The notes below the pieces were generated by a model. The model ran no database searches. It was not told the origin of the DNA and saw only the letters and a list, made by a program, of their open reading frames with translations. The translations under genes were made by a program, and so were the position numbers. This document shows positions 48,944-57,857 of a stretch of 64,000 nucleotides of DNA, piece by piece. Every line of letters begins with the position of its first letter. The first letter of the stretch is position 1. The stretch spans positions 124,001 to 188,000 of the forward strand of contig JAGCWX010000028.1 of NCBI GenBank assembly GCA_017961585.1, in the 5' to 3' direction. Origin of the DNA: Elusimicrobiaceae bacterium. Lineage in GTDB: Bacteria > Elusimicrobiota > Elusimicrobia > Elusimicrobiales > Elusimicrobiaceae.

Positions 48944-51236
48944 GGTAATCTCCTTGGATGAATTTTGCGGATTGTTCAAATTGAGTGCCCACTCCCTTTT
49001 CTTGAGCGGCCTGGATGGTTTTGCCCGCCTTCTTGGCGCGCAGCATTTCCGTTTTGGGTTTCTTCATGGCAGACGAAAGGCGGAACGCCAACGCCGGGTT
49101 ACCGGATTCGTCGGTTAAGTTCTCGGCCAGTACGCCGCTTTTGGAGGTATTGGTAAACATCGTGTAAATAGTTAAATCAAAAGTTTCGTTGACCCAGTCG
49201 GTCCATCCGCTAATAGCGGCCGAAATCGTGGGCCCCACGGTATAGGCGTTATGCACTTGCATATTGCCGTTGGTAAAATCGGTCCACGCGCCCAAATCGG
49301 TTACTTCCACATCGCGCAGTACTTTGCCCACGCTAAAGCTTCCGGCGCGTTCCATACGGTGCATCATAATAAACGGTTGGAAGGTTACATTGAGGGCTTC
49401 TTGTTCTTCGGCCCATTTTTCCATTTGGTGGATGACCCCTTTTTGTAAACGCAATTTGAGCGGCCCCGACAAATGCTTCCCGCCGGCTTGTAGGCCGGTA
49501 AAATCAAATTCGGCATTGAAATTTTGGCCGGTCAACACACCGGATGAGAATGCATCCGCCGAAAGTGTACCCGCTAAATTGGGCATAAAGTTGGGGAGTC
49601 GGTCTCTAAAATTGCGCAGCCAAGCCAGCTCGCCGGTTACTTCGGGGGTGGGTTCATCCGCGTGAGTAAGCGGTACAATCACCGTTACAAAATCTTTTAC
49701 CGTTTCAATAAACGCCATCGGGTCAAACGTTGCAAAATGAAAGTGCGTTTTGATTTTGCGGTCATTTTGTTTTAAGTTGGCCACATCCACGCTTAATTTT
49801 ACCGGCACTTCGTTTAGCGTGCCCGAGCCGATATACGCATACAAATTACCCTTACGCCAGCTGGCACTAAGTTGCAGCTTATCAAACACCGAGCGTGCCA
49901 CCGTTACTTTCCCCTCTTTGGTGCGGGCGTACAGATCGGTAAAATTCGTCTTGGCCTGGAATTCCCCGCTGACCTTATCCGCTAAAAACCCGTATATATC
50001 GCCGGAAACTTTATCCGTTTTGGCGGTAAAGAGAGGCAACGTTATTTTTCCTTTTTCGCGGGCGACTTTGCCGCTCAAAGAACCTTTCCCGGTTAGTTTA
50101 TAGCGTGCCAACGGTTTGTAATATTTTTCTTTACCGGCCAAGGCAAATGTTTCCGTTGAAAAATTCGCCTGCAAAGTCCACGGATCTTTGGCAAAATCCG
50201 CGCTACCATTGGCAGTGAGTTTTACATCTGCTGCCTTTACGGTTACTTCAGACAGGGTTAATTTAGTGTAATTATCCGTTAAAGTTCCGCGCGCTTCCAA
50301 GGTGGAATCCGGCACTGAAAAGGAAATCCCCTTTCCGCCAAACACAGATACATCCGCCTCTTCAAACGCAGGGGCTTTGGCCACCAGCGTAAACGAAGGG
50401 TTGGTAATATCGTCCACGTTCAGTGTAATATCCACAGGTTTTTTAAATAGATAAACTTGGGTTTTTAAATCGCGCAGGGCAAATTTTTTCCAATCAAAAT
50501 CGGCAAAATCAATTTGGCCGTCCGCCTCAATTTCCAACTCGGAAATATGCCCTTCCCACTGGTTACGCAGCACCATTTCTAAATCAAAGTGGGAAAGTTC
50601 ATTAAACCGCAAATTATCAAAATGGGCATTAAACCCATATAACGCGTGCGACGCGCCGGACTGTAAATCTTTAAAATTAAAAACACCTTCTTTAATGCGC
50701 CAGTCTTCCACGCGCGTTTCAAACTTTTTACCGGTGGAGTTGGTATCGGTGGCGGAATCCTGGTGGGAAATATGCACTTGCGGAATGTTATATTCCCCCT
50801 GCTTGGTACGCACTAAATTAAAGCGAGGGTTATTTAAAATTACTTCGCGGATGATCAATTTTTGTTCAAACAAGGGCAAAATTTCAAACCGTAGCGTTAC
50901 CGAATCGGCCGACACCAGGGCCCGGCCCGGTTCCCCCACGGTATCTACTACCATAAAGCCCTTCAACTCCAAGGCATTTAAGAATTTAAGTTCTAACGAG
51001 GAAATCATCACCGGCCGGTTGAGTTGTTTTTGCAACCGCTGGGTTAGTTCTTCACTGATATGTTGGGCATTAAACGCACGCAAGAATAGCACCCACGCCA
51101 CGCACACGATTAAAAGCACCAGCATGACTACCAACAACACCAACCGCCATATCCACAGGCAGCTGGCCTTGGTAAAGCGTTTGGTTTTGCGTGCAAATAA
51201 GCGTTTTTTTGCGCGTTGGCGTCTTTGTTCTTTCAT
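48930..51236 (-). CDS. AsmA-like large membrane-anchored protein
   Basis: 768 aa. A basic cytosolic N-terminus (residues 1-27, RRQRAKKRLFARKTKRF) precedes one membrane helix (about 30-55, LVLLVVMLVLLIVCVAWVLF); the rest is periplasmic, rich in beta strands. LTQRLQKQLNRPVMISSLELKFLNALELKGFMV is the AsmA/DUF748-type start. Such proteins are thought to carry phospholipid between membranes or limit porin assembly. ATGA overlap with the M50-like gene. The large size and the position between a protease-like gene and pyrE give no further clue. Confidence 0.82.
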   Translation of the reverse strand: MKEQRRQRAKKRLFARKTKRFTKASCLWIWRLVLLVVMLVLLIVCVAWVLFLRAFNAQHISEELTQRLQKQLNRPVMISSLELKFLNALELKGFMVVDTVGEPGRALVSADSVTLRFEILPLFEQKLIIREVILNNPRFNLVRTKQGEYNIPQVHISHQDSATDTNSTGKKFETRVEDWRIKEGVFNFKDLQSGASHALYGFNAHFDNLRFNELSHFDLEMVLRNQWEGHISELEIEADGQIDFADFDWKKFALRDLKTQVYLFKKPVDITLNVDDITNPSFTLVAKAPAFEEADVSVFGGKGISFSVPDSTLEARGTLTDNYTKLTLSEVTVKAADVKLTANGSADFAKDPWTLQANFSTETFALAGKEKYYKPLARYKLTGKGSLSGKVAREKGKITLPLFTAKTDKVSGDIYGFLADKVSGEFQAKTNFTDLYARTKEGKVTVARSVFDKLQLSASWRKGNLYAYIGSGTLNEVPVKLSVDVANLKQNDRKIKTHFHFATFDPMAFIETVKDFVTVIVPLTHADEPTPEVTGELAWLRNFRDRLPNFMPNLAGTLSADAFSSGVLTGQNFNAEFDFTGLQAGGKHLSGPLKLRLQKGVIHQMEKWAEEQEALNVTFQPFIMMHRMERAGSFSVGKVLRDVEVTDLGAWTDFTNGNMQVHNAYTVGPTISAAISGWTDWVNETFDLTIYTMFTNTSKSGVLAENLTDESGNPALAFRLSSAMKKPKTEMLRAKKAGKTIQAAQEKGVGTQFEQSAKFIQGDYHATK

Positions 51237-51925
51237 AGGGCAGCGGGTTTGTTAAACAACCCCAGTATATAGTGTACTATAATTTGCCCACACTTGGCTG
51301 CTTGCGCTGCCACCCGGCGCACGGATTCCAACAAAAACACCTCTTGAGGGAATAAAATCTTCAGCACAATGGCCAGTACCACCAAGTTCACCAGTATAAT
51401 GGTTACGCAGGAAAAGAACTTTCCACCGGCCAATTTTAAATCGGGTTGATCGGCCTCCCACAACGTGTGAAACGTTTGGATGAAGTGAAACGCCATAAAA
51501 AACCCCACCGCAAACAAGAAAACTTGGCGGTATGGGGTTAAATCTACCCAACAACCCAAAAATAAATAAATCAGCGCAATAAGCACCACATATCCCGGCA
51601 CAAAATACGGGGCTAGTACCACAAAGGTATTGGTACGGCTCATTTTTACGTATCCGCTATCTTGCCCTACGTTTACGTCTTTGATGCGGATACAGCACAA
51701 AATAGCGGCTACCGCGTGGGTAATCTCGTGCACCAGCACATACGGGCGCGAAAAATTATAATACTTATAATGAATAGCAGCGTAAATGGCCGCGCCCAGC
51801 AAAAAACTAATCGCCGCGCCCAAGTGTTCTACCACGCCCAGCAAAATAAGCCCGTCTTCCAACGCCACCCAAAAGGTAAACGGCAAGAGCACAATCGCCA
51901 GTAAAAATTTCAAGATCCGAAGCAT
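51233..51925 (-). CDS. M50-like membrane metalloprotease (HEXXH, no second-site motif)
   Basis: 230 aa from the ATG at 51925, overlapping the lipM-like stop (TAATG). Five or six hydrophobic segments. LVHEITHAVAAILCC (about 72-86) gives an HExxH zinc site inside or at the edge of a membrane helix, as in M50 site-2 proteases. The third ligand motif (LDG/NPDG) of M50 is not obvious; candidates are acidic residues in EADQPD. Either a divergent site-2 type protease or a related non-proteolytic membrane protein. Confidence 0.6.
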   Translation of the reverse strand: MLRILKFLLAIVLLPFTFWVALEDGLILLGVVEHLGAAISFLLGAAIYAAIHYKYYNFSRPYVLVHEITHAVAAILCCIRIKDVNVGQDSGYVKMSRTNTFVVLAPYFVPGYVVLIALIYLFLGCWVDLTPYRQVFLFAVGFFMAFHFIQTFHTLWEADQPDLKLAGGKFFSCVTIILVNLVVLAIVLKILFPQEVFLLESVRRVAAQAAKCGQIIVHYILGLFNKPAAL

Positions 51926-52623
51926 TAAAATTTCTCCGTCCACATCAGGGTTTTGTATTGGGAAACCGCTAACTGCCGCGCTTGTTCCAGCCAAGATTTT
52001 TCTACCCTTCGCACGTGCAAAGTAGTATTTAAAAAGCCGCGCACCCCTGCAATAACCGCCTGTTTATAGACGGGGTTTTTCCGCGCATCCGGTGCCTGCA
52101 AAGACCCTTGATAAAGCACCGTAGTTCCAAACCGCCGGATGGCTCCGCCCAACATTTTCTGCCCGGTAGGCAGCAGCAAATCGTTTTCTACGGGGTTTAC
52201 AAAACAGGCATTGGCCGTGTGATGTTGGCTGGGAGCATAGGCCTGGGCCGGCAATTTTTGGGTAAACACTTGGGTTTGCACGCCGCTTAAAACCAGTGCG
52301 GCCTCAATGGATTTGTGCAACTGTTTATAAATTTCGCTGGGCTTTTCTTCAGAATTAAAAACGAGCGAGAACGTTAAATCCCCCTCGTGATATACTACTC
52401 CGCCCCCGGTTGGGCGGCGGCACATTTCGCCGGCAAAATTTCTGTTGGCTACTTCGCGGTACACTTCGCTGATAAACTGTGCATAACCAAACGTAACGGC
52501 CGCACCCGGTTTCCAATTATAAAAGCGCAGCGTACTCTCCCCGGCGCGCAGGCGCACCACGGTTTCATCCAAAGCCATGTGTTCAAACACATCTAGCGGT
52601 GGGGTGGTCAGCAGCAAATTCAT
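51925..52623 (-). CDS. LipM-like octanoyl-/lipoyltransferase (BPL/LPL family)
   Basis: 232 aa. The family block CRRPTGGGVVYHEGDLTFSLVF (68-89) and GQKMLGGAIRRF (Lys near 145) define the cofactor-transferase fold. Cys140 in ACFVNPVEND sits at the place of the catalytic Cys of LipM (octanoyl transfer through a thioester). GcvH, encoded 3 kb upstream on the same strand, is an obvious acceptor. The gene is separated from gcvPB by a terminator and has its own promoter with the -10 nine bases before the ATG. A lipoate ligase (LplA) activity is the alternative. Confidence 0.82.
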   Translation of the reverse strand: MNLLLTTPPLDVFEHMALDETVVRLRAGESTLRFYNWKPGAAVTFGYAQFISEVYREVANRNFAGEMCRRPTGGGVVYHEGDLTFSLVFNSEEKPSEIYKQLHKSIEAALVLSGVQTQVFTQKLPAQAYAPSQHHTANACFVNPVENDLLLPTGQKMLGGAIRRFGTTVLYQGSLQAPDARKNPVYKQAVIAGVRGFLNTTLHVRRVEKSWLEQARQLAVSQYKTLMWTEKF

Positions 52624-52632
52624 CTTGTCAAA

Positions 52633-52641
52633 ATTATATCA
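52633..52641 (-). promoter_or_regulatory. Extended -10 promoter of lipM-like gene
   Basis: Minus strand TGATATAAT, then nine bases to the ATG at 52623; the predicted leader is three bases. No ribosome site. Confidence 0.55.
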
Positions 52642-52673
52642 AAATGTAGGCCGGAATACTCATTGATTTACTT

Positions 52674-52705
52674 AAAAAAATCCCCCGGCATAACCGGGGG
52701 ATTTT
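52674..52705 (-). terminator. Rho-independent terminator of the gcv operon
   Basis: TCCCCCGG/CCGGGGGA stem (52681-52701) with loop TTATG; seven Ts follow on the minus strand. Confidence 0.88.
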
Positions 52706-52718
52706 TAATGTAAACTTT

Positions 52719-54167
52719 TTACCACCGCAGGTTCGGTTGGCGGGCGGCCGACACTTCATCAATCCGTTTGACGGGTTGATTGTGTGGGGCGTCCTTAACT
52801 ACTTGCGGATCTGTTTGAATTTCCTCGTAGATTTGCTCCAACGCGGTTACAAACGCGTCTAACATCTCTTTATTTTCCGTTTCCGTCGGTTCCACCATCA
52901 AGGCCTCCGGCACAATAAGCGGGAAATAAATCGTCGGCGCGTAGAAACCGTAATCCAACAGGCGTTTGGCAATATCGCTAGTGTGCACACCGGTCGTGTG
53001 CGGATCGGGCGGTGTAAGCACGCACTCGTGCATACAATTGCGGTCAAAAAACGCGTTGAATTTGCCTTTCAAACATGCGCGCACATAGTTAGCGTTAAGC
53101 ACGGCATTTTCGGCAATTTCTTTCAGCGTTCTGCCGTCAAATTGGCGCAAGAAACAATACCCGCGGATCACCACCGCCATATTGCCGTAAAATGCTTTCA
53201 TACGGTTTTGGCTTTCCGGGCGGTTATCGGCCAGCGTGTATTGACCGTTTACGTGTGAGACAATCGGGTGCGGCAAGAACGGTGCCACGTGTTTGGCAGC
53301 GCCTACCGGCCCGGAACCGGGCCCGCCGCCACCGTGCGGGGCAGCAAACGTTTTATGCAAGTTAAGGTGCATGATATCCACACCAAAATCCGCCGGCTTG
53401 GCTAGACCAATTAGCGCGTTAAAGTTAGCCCCATCCATGTAGAGCAGCGCGCCTACGCTATGCACCATATCGGCAATTTCTTTGATTTCGGGTTCAAAAA
53501 GCCCCACGGTATTGGGAACGGTCAGCATGACTACCGCAGTTTTTTCAGACAGTGCCGCCTTGAGTGCCGCTTTATCCACGCATCCGTTGGGCGCAGATTT
53601 GATATTGATGACGTGATACCCTGCCATATTGGCTGTAGCGGGGTTGGTTCCGTGGGCAGTATCGGGCACGATTACTTCGCAGCGGTCTTTCCCGCCCGTC
53701 GCATCGTGATAGGCACGCGCCGTCAAAATTCCCGTTAGTTCCCCATGAGCCCCGGCAGCCGGTTGCAACGTAAACGCCGCCAGCCCGGTAATTTGTTTGA
53801 GGAGTTCCTGCAAATTATATGCCAGTTCCAGCGTGCCTTGCACGGCACTTTCGGGCGCAAATGGGTGCGCGTGCGCAAAGCCCGGCAATACGCTAAGCGT
53901 ATCGTACGCCTTGGGGTTGTACTTCATCGTGCAGGACCCAAGCGGATAAAACTGCGCGTCCAAACTATAATTCTGTTGCGACAGGCGCGTAAAATGCCGC
54001 ACGGTATCAAATTCGCTTAGTTCCGGCAAATTAAGCGTGCTTTTGCGCAGCAAATTGGCGGGCAGATAATCGGCCGCGTGTTTTTGCGTTTGTTCAAAGC
54101 GCACGCCGCGCCGCCCGGGGCGGGATTTTTCAATTGAAAGTTCATTGGTTTTCAAAATTTCTTTCAT
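52719..54167 (-). CDS. gcvPB: Glycine dehydrogenase (decarboxylating) subunit 2
   Basis: 482 aa. PLP-binding half of split GcvP: YPLGSCTMKYNPK, LQPAAGAHGELTGILTARAYH, VPDTAHGTNPATANMAG, and the PLP Lys in MHLNLHKTFAAPHGGGGPGSGPVG. With GcvPA it decarboxylates glycine and loads aminomethyl on the lipoyl arm of GcvH. GGAGG inside the end of gcvPA serves as ribosome site; one base separates stop and start. Last of gcvT-H-PA-PB. Confidence 0.96.
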   Translation of the reverse strand: MKEILKTNELSIEKSRPGRRGVRFEQTQKHAADYLPANLLRKSTLNLPELSEFDTVRHFTRLSQQNYSLDAQFYPLGSCTMKYNPKAYDTLSVLPGFAHAHPFAPESAVQGTLELAYNLQELLKQITGLAAFTLQPAAGAHGELTGILTARAYHDATGGKDRCEVIVPDTAHGTNPATANMAGYHVINIKSAPNGCVDKAALKAALSEKTAVVMLTVPNTVGLFEPEIKEIADMVHSVGALLYMDGANFNALIGLAKPADFGVDIMHLNLHKTFAAPHGGGGPGSGPVGAAKHVAPFLPHPIVSHVNGQYTLADNRPESQNRMKAFYGNMAVVIRGYCFLRQFDGRTLKEIAENAVLNANYVRACLKGKFNAFFDRNCMHECVLTPPDPHTTGVHTSDIAKRLLDYGFYAPTIYFPLIVPEALMVEPTETENKEMLDAFVTALEQIYEEIQTDPQVVKDAPHNQPVKRIDEVSAARQPNLRW

Positions 54168-54168
54168 A

Positions 54169-55494
54169 TCAAATTCCTCCCAGCGCGTCTGCGTATGCGT
54201 TTAGATCTTCCTCCGTACGCAACTCGGTCGCGCACACCAGCAAATAATTTTTCATTTGCGGGCACAATTGGCCTAAATCGTACCCGGCGGCGATGCCTTT
54301 TTCTTCCAATTTCGCCACAACGTCGGCGGCCGCAACCGGGCACTGCACTACAAATTCATTAAAGAACGGGGCCAAAGTTTTCACGTGAAATTTTTTGGTT
54401 TTGTTAATAAGGTCTGCCAAGTGGTGCGCACGTTCCAAATTGAGCTCGGCCACTTCTTTTAAACCTTGCGGCCCCAGCAGCGTCAAATAGATCACGGCAT
54501 TTAACGCACAAAGCGCTTCGTTGGAGCAAATGTTAGAAGAAGCTTTTTCCCGGCGGATATGTTGCTCGCGCGCTTGAAGGGTAAGCACAAAAGCGCGCTT
54601 GCCGTCTTTATCTTTGGCAATTCCCACAATACGCCCGGGCAATTGGCGCACATACGCTTTTTTGGCCGTCATCACGCCTAGGCCCGGCCCGCCGAAGCTG
54701 ACGGGGTTCCCCAGCGGTTGCCCTTCGCACACGGCAAAATCAGCGTCGTACTCACCGGGGGTTTGCACCACGCCGAGCGAAATCGGGTTCACAACGGATA
54801 CCAACAGTGCCCCCGCCCCATGCACGGCGGCGGACACTGCTTGTGCATCTTCCAAGCTGCCTAAAAAGTTAGGCGTTTGCAAAATAAAGCAAGCGGCTTT
54901 ATCGGTAAGCGTTTTTTTCAAAGCGTTCAAGTCCAGCGTACCCTCCTGGGTGGCGGGTGCTTCCGTAACCGTCAAATTAGCATGACGCGTATAGGTTTTT
55001 AAAACTTCTTTGTAATGCGGATGCAAAAGTTGGGAAATCACAATTTCGCTGCGCCCCGTGATACGGCAAGCCGCTAAAGCGGCTTCGGTCATAGCGGTAG
55101 CACCGTCGTAGTGAGAGGCGGTCGCCACATCCATTCCCGTCAGAGCGCACATACAACTTTGAAATTCGTAAATGGTCTGCAAAGTGCCTTGGCTGGCCTC
55201 GGCCTGATAGGGTGTATAGGCGGTTAAAAACTCCCCGCGCGAAGACAACGCCGGCACGGCCGCCGGGATAAAATGCTCATACATGCCCGCCCCGATAAAA
55301 TTTTTAAGCGGTTTATTTTTGGCGGCCAGTTCGTGCACGTGGGCGGCAAGTTCTTGCTCGGTCAAGGCCTTGGGCAGATCCAGGGCCGGGTATAAGAATT
55401 TTTCAGGGATTTGGGCCAACAATTCGTGAATATCTTTGGCTCCGATTTTGGCAAGCATCGCCGCTTGTTCTTCTTTAGTATTTGGGATAAACAT
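54169..55494 (-). CDS. gcvPA: Glycine dehydrogenase (decarboxylating) subunit 1
   Basis: 441 aa. N-terminal half of split GcvP: FIPNTKEEQAAMLAKIGAKDIHELLAQIPEKF, FIGAGMYEHFIPAAV, TAYTPYQAEASQGTLQTIYEFQSCM, ASHYDGATAMTEAALAA, and EGQPLGNPVSFGGPGLG. It pairs with GcvPB. A terminator-like hairpin separates it from gcvH, so its level may differ from that of gcvT and gcvH. Confidence 0.96.
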   Translation of the reverse strand: MFIPNTKEEQAAMLAKIGAKDIHELLAQIPEKFLYPALDLPKALTEQELAAHVHELAAKNKPLKNFIGAGMYEHFIPAAVPALSSRGEFLTAYTPYQAEASQGTLQTIYEFQSCMCALTGMDVATASHYDGATAMTEAALAACRITGRSEIVISQLLHPHYKEVLKTYTRHANLTVTEAPATQEGTLDLNALKKTLTDKAACFILQTPNFLGSLEDAQAVSAAVHGAGALLVSVVNPISLGVVQTPGEYDADFAVCEGQPLGNPVSFGGPGLGVMTAKKAYVRQLPGRIVGIAKDKDGKRAFVLTLQAREQHIRREKASSNICSNEALCALNAVIYLTLLGPQGLKEVAELNLERAHHLADLINKTKKFHVKTLAPFFNEFVVQCPVAAADVVAKLEEKGIAAGYDLGQLCPQMKNYLLVCATELRTEEDLNAYADALGGI

Positions 55495-55506
55495 AAGCGT
55501 CCTATA

Positions 55507-55532
55507 TAAAAATTTCCCCGCCGTAGCGGGGA
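55507..55532 (-). terminator. Terminator-like hairpin inside the gcv operon
   Basis: GTCCCCGC/GCGGGGA stem (55515-55532) with a 4-base loop, then AAATTTTTATA on the minus strand, between gcvH stop (55540) and gcvPA start (55494). Likely partial termination or a processing site. Confidence 0.5.
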
Positions 55533-55539
55533 CACTAAA

Positions 55540-55920
55540 TTATTTACCGATAGTGGCCTTGTAGGCGGCTAAATCCAGCAGGGCGTTCACTTCGTTCGGG
55601 TCGGCCATTTTAATTTTGAACAGCCAGCCGCCGGCGTGCGGTTCGCGGTTGACGAGGGCCGGGTCTCCATTTAAGGCCTCATTGACGGCCACAATTTCGC
55701 CCGATACGGGGGCGTAAATTTCGCTGGCGGATTTGACGGATTCAATCACGCAGCAGTTCTCACCTACTTTGACGGTGCGGCCCACCTTAGGCAGGTCCAC
55801 AAATACAATGTCGCTAATTTCTTCTTGCGCATGGTTGGAAATACCGACGACGGCATTTTCACCTTCTACAAAAGCCCATTCGTGGGTTTTTAAAAAACGG
55901 CAATTCTCTTCGTTATACAT
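55540..55920 (-). CDS. gcvH: Glycine cleavage system H protein
   Basis: 126 aa, normal size. Lipoyl-carrying protein: HEWAFVEGENAVVGISNHAQEEISDIVFVDLPKVG, the lipoyl Lys in CVIESVKSASEIYAPVSG (about residue 62), and a GGWLFKIKM end. It shuttles the aminomethyl group between GcvP, GcvT and the dihydrolipoamide dehydrogenase, which is not in this window. AAGGAG ribosome site. Confidence 0.97.
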   Translation of the reverse strand: MYNEENCRFLKTHEWAFVEGENAVVGISNHAQEEISDIVFVDLPKVGRTVKVGENCCVIESVKSASEIYAPVSGEIVAVNEALNGDPALVNREPHAGGWLFKIKMADPNEVNALLDLAAYKATIGK

Positions 55921-55929
55921 ACCTGCTCC

Positions 55930-57006
55930 TTACACTCTATTTTTATAAAAAGGGGTTTTAACAACTTCAGCCGGAACTTTGCGACCGTGGATTTCAATTT
56001 CCACTTCCGCTCCGACGGCAATTTCACTGGCCACGTATCCTACCGCAATGCCTTTAAACAAGGGTGAGAACGTGCCGCTGGTAAGCGTGCCGGCCTCTAC
56101 GCCTTGATAAAAGACCTTGCAACCTTCGCGCGGCACACCGGGCGTTTTGAGTTTAAACGCTTTTAATTTGGTTTTAAATCCGGCTGCTTTTTTGGCTTCC
56201 AGCGCGGCCTTGCCGATGAAGTTTTCTTTGGTGAGTTTAACCACCCAACCACAGTTGGCTTCATACGGGGTTTTGGTTTGGTTGGCATCGGCCCCGTTGA
56301 GCAGATACCCCGCCTCCAGGCGTAGCACGTCGCGCGCACCCAGACCGCACGGCTTGACACCTAATTTCAATAACGCGTTCCACAGCGCTTCAATTTGCGC
56401 GTTGGGCAGCATAATTTCCACGCCGTCCTCACCGGTATATCCCGTACGGGTGACGTAACCCTTGACACCAAAAAGTTCAATTTCTTGGATGTGAAAGCGC
56501 GGTAAATCAATTACGCCGGGGATAATTTTATCGGCAATCCCCACAGCGCTGGGGCCTTGCAGAGCAATCATACCCCACTGGGCACTTTCGTTAGTGACTT
56601 TAACGTCAAACGCTTGGGCTTGTTTTTCAAACCACGCAAAATCTTCGTCCACACACGCCGCGTTTACAACAACTAAAAACTCTTCCGTTGATAAACAAAA
56701 CGCGATAGCGTCGTCGATAATGGTGCCTTGCTCGGTTAGGATATGAAAATAAGTTCCGGCGGCAGGCTCACTCTTAATGATGTTGCAACTGACGTATTGC
56801 AGCAGGTGCAACGCCTCTTTGCCGACGATGCGCAACTGCCCCATGTGGGACACGTCAAACATCCCCGCGGCTTCACGCACGGCTTTGTGTTCGGCAATAA
56901 TGCTATCAAACTGGACGGGCAAGAGCCATCCGTGGAAATCTACCATTTTTCCGCCCGCTTTTTCGCATGCGGCGCACAGGGCGGTTTTTTTAAGTTCATG
57001 TGTCAT
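55930..57006 (-). CDS. gcvT: Glycine cleavage system T protein (aminomethyltransferase)
   Basis: 358 aa. KTALCAACEKAGGKMVDFHGWLLPVQF at the start, AGMFDVSHMGQLRI, QGPSAVGI, GYTGEDGVEIMLPN and GLGARDVLRLEAGY match GcvT. It transfers the one-carbon unit to tetrahydrofolate, giving 5,10-methylene-THF and ammonia. First gene of the operon. There is no ribosome site and no glycine riboswitch in the 89-base upstream gap; TACAAT ends six bases before the ATG. Confidence 0.96.
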   Translation of the reverse strand: MTHELKKTALCAACEKAGGKMVDFHGWLLPVQFDSIIAEHKAVREAAGMFDVSHMGQLRIVGKEALHLLQYVSCNIIKSEPAAGTYFHILTEQGTIIDDAIAFCLSTEEFLVVVNAACVDEDFAWFEKQAQAFDVKVTNESAQWGMIALQGPSAVGIADKIIPGVIDLPRFHIQEIELFGVKGYVTRTGYTGEDGVEIMLPNAQIEALWNALLKLGVKPCGLGARDVLRLEAGYLLNGADANQTKTPYEANCGWVVKLTKENFIGKAALEAKKAAGFKTKLKAFKLKTPGVPREGCKVFYQGVEAGTLTSGTFSPLFKGIAVGYVASEIAVGAEVEIEIHGRKVPAEVVKTPFYKNRV

Positions 57007-57012
57007 AGTTTT

Positions 57013-57042
57013 ATTGTATAAAATTGAGATTAATTTTCACAA
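57013..57042 (-). promoter_or_regulatory. gcvT promoter, leaderless layout
   Basis: Minus strand TTGTGA (57042-57037), 18-base spacer, TACAAT (57018-57013), then AAAACT and ATG at 57006. Confidence 0.5.
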
Positions 57043-57083
57043 CTTACCACAGGACCCAGAAATTTCCCCTAAGCCAAGTTTAG

Positions 57084-57089
57084 TATAAT
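57084..57089 (+). promoter_or_regulatory. -10 box of the DUF45 metallopeptidase, leaderless layout
   Basis: TATAAT followed by six bases (ATAAAT) and the ATG at 57096. No ribosome site. Back to back with the gcvT promoter. Confidence 0.5.
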
Positions 57090-57095
57090 ATAAAT

Positions 57096-57791
57096 ATGGC
57101 AGATACACAAACCACCATTAGTGACGTAAAACTATTCTTGGAGCGCCTTAAAAAAGACTTGCCCGAAATCTTTGGTAAAGATGCTACTAAAGCCGCCAAA
57201 GAGGGTGAGCCGAACGCTCAGCCCGCGCCCGAAAACACCGTGCTTTTCAATGGGGACTTATTTCCCGCGCAAATGTACCTAACGCCCGACCAAGAACCCG
57301 GTGTGGCATTTGACGGAAAAGCTTTCCACGTGTATTTGCAAACCGCGCAGGACGATCCCTGCACCCTGGTGACCGATTGGCTCAAAAACAACGCGCAGGA
57401 AACCCTCACAAAAAAAACGGCGGATTGGGCCCAAAAAATGGGGGTGGAATTTAATCAAATTTTTATTAAAGACCAGCGCACCTTGTGGGCCAGTTGCTCG
57501 GGCAAAAAGAACCTCAATTTTTCGTACCGCATTGTAAAGATGCCGCCCGCCGTACAAGATTATTTAATGGTGCACGAACTGGGGCATTTGACCTATATGA
57601 ACCACGGGGCAGAGTACTGGGCGTTGGTGGCACAATTCTGCCCGGATTATAAAATCCACCGCCGCTGGCTCAACGAAAATAGAGACGCTATCTTTGCCGA
57701 TGTGCAACTAACTTACACCCCACCGCAAGGACAGCCCGGCTCAACAACATCAGAAACGCAACCGCCCGAAACTTCTCAAGAAACAAAATAA
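57096..57791 (+). CDS. DUF45 (YgjP/WLM-like) zinc metallopeptidase
   Basis: 231 aa, no signal peptide. Residues 25-60 are Ala/Pro/Glu-rich and probably flexible. The core domain (70-205) has IKDQRTLWASCSGKKNLNFSYRIVKMPPAVQDYLMVHELGHLTYMNHGAEYWALV, with HELGH (about 162-166) and a third ligand His in NHGAEYW, the M48/DUF45 pattern. C-terminal tail is Pro/Thr/Glu-rich. Family members resemble YgjP, whose role is unclear. Divergent from gcvT. Confidence 0.83.
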   Translation: MADTQTTISDVKLFLERLKKDLPEIFGKDATKAAKEGEPNAQPAPENTVLFNGDLFPAQMYLTPDQEPGVAFDGKAFHVYLQTAQDDPCTLVTDWLKNNAQETLTKKTADWAQKMGVEFNQIFIKDQRTLWASCSGKKNLNFSYRIVKMPPAVQDYLMVHELGHLTYMNHGAEYWALVAQFCPDYKIHRRWLNENRDAIFADVQLTYTPPQGQPGSTTSETQPPETSQETK

Positions 57792-57792
57792 T

Positions 57793-57822
57793 AAAAACCC
57801 CTGCTCGTACAGGGGCTTTTTA
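57793..57822 (+). terminator. Rho-independent terminator of the metallopeptidase gene
   Basis: CCCCTG/CAGGGG stem with loop CTCGTA, then CTTTTTA. A second imperfect palindrome follows at 57829-57857 (CTTCCG...CGGAAG), between convergent genes. Confidence 0.75.
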
Positions 57823-57857
57823 TAGGAGACTTCCGCCGTGGCTTAAGCGGCCGGAAG

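Noticed and set aside
57007-57095. Glycine riboswitch before gcvT
   Set aside because: The gap is 89 bases, AT-rich, and lacks the tandem purine-rich aptamer layout.
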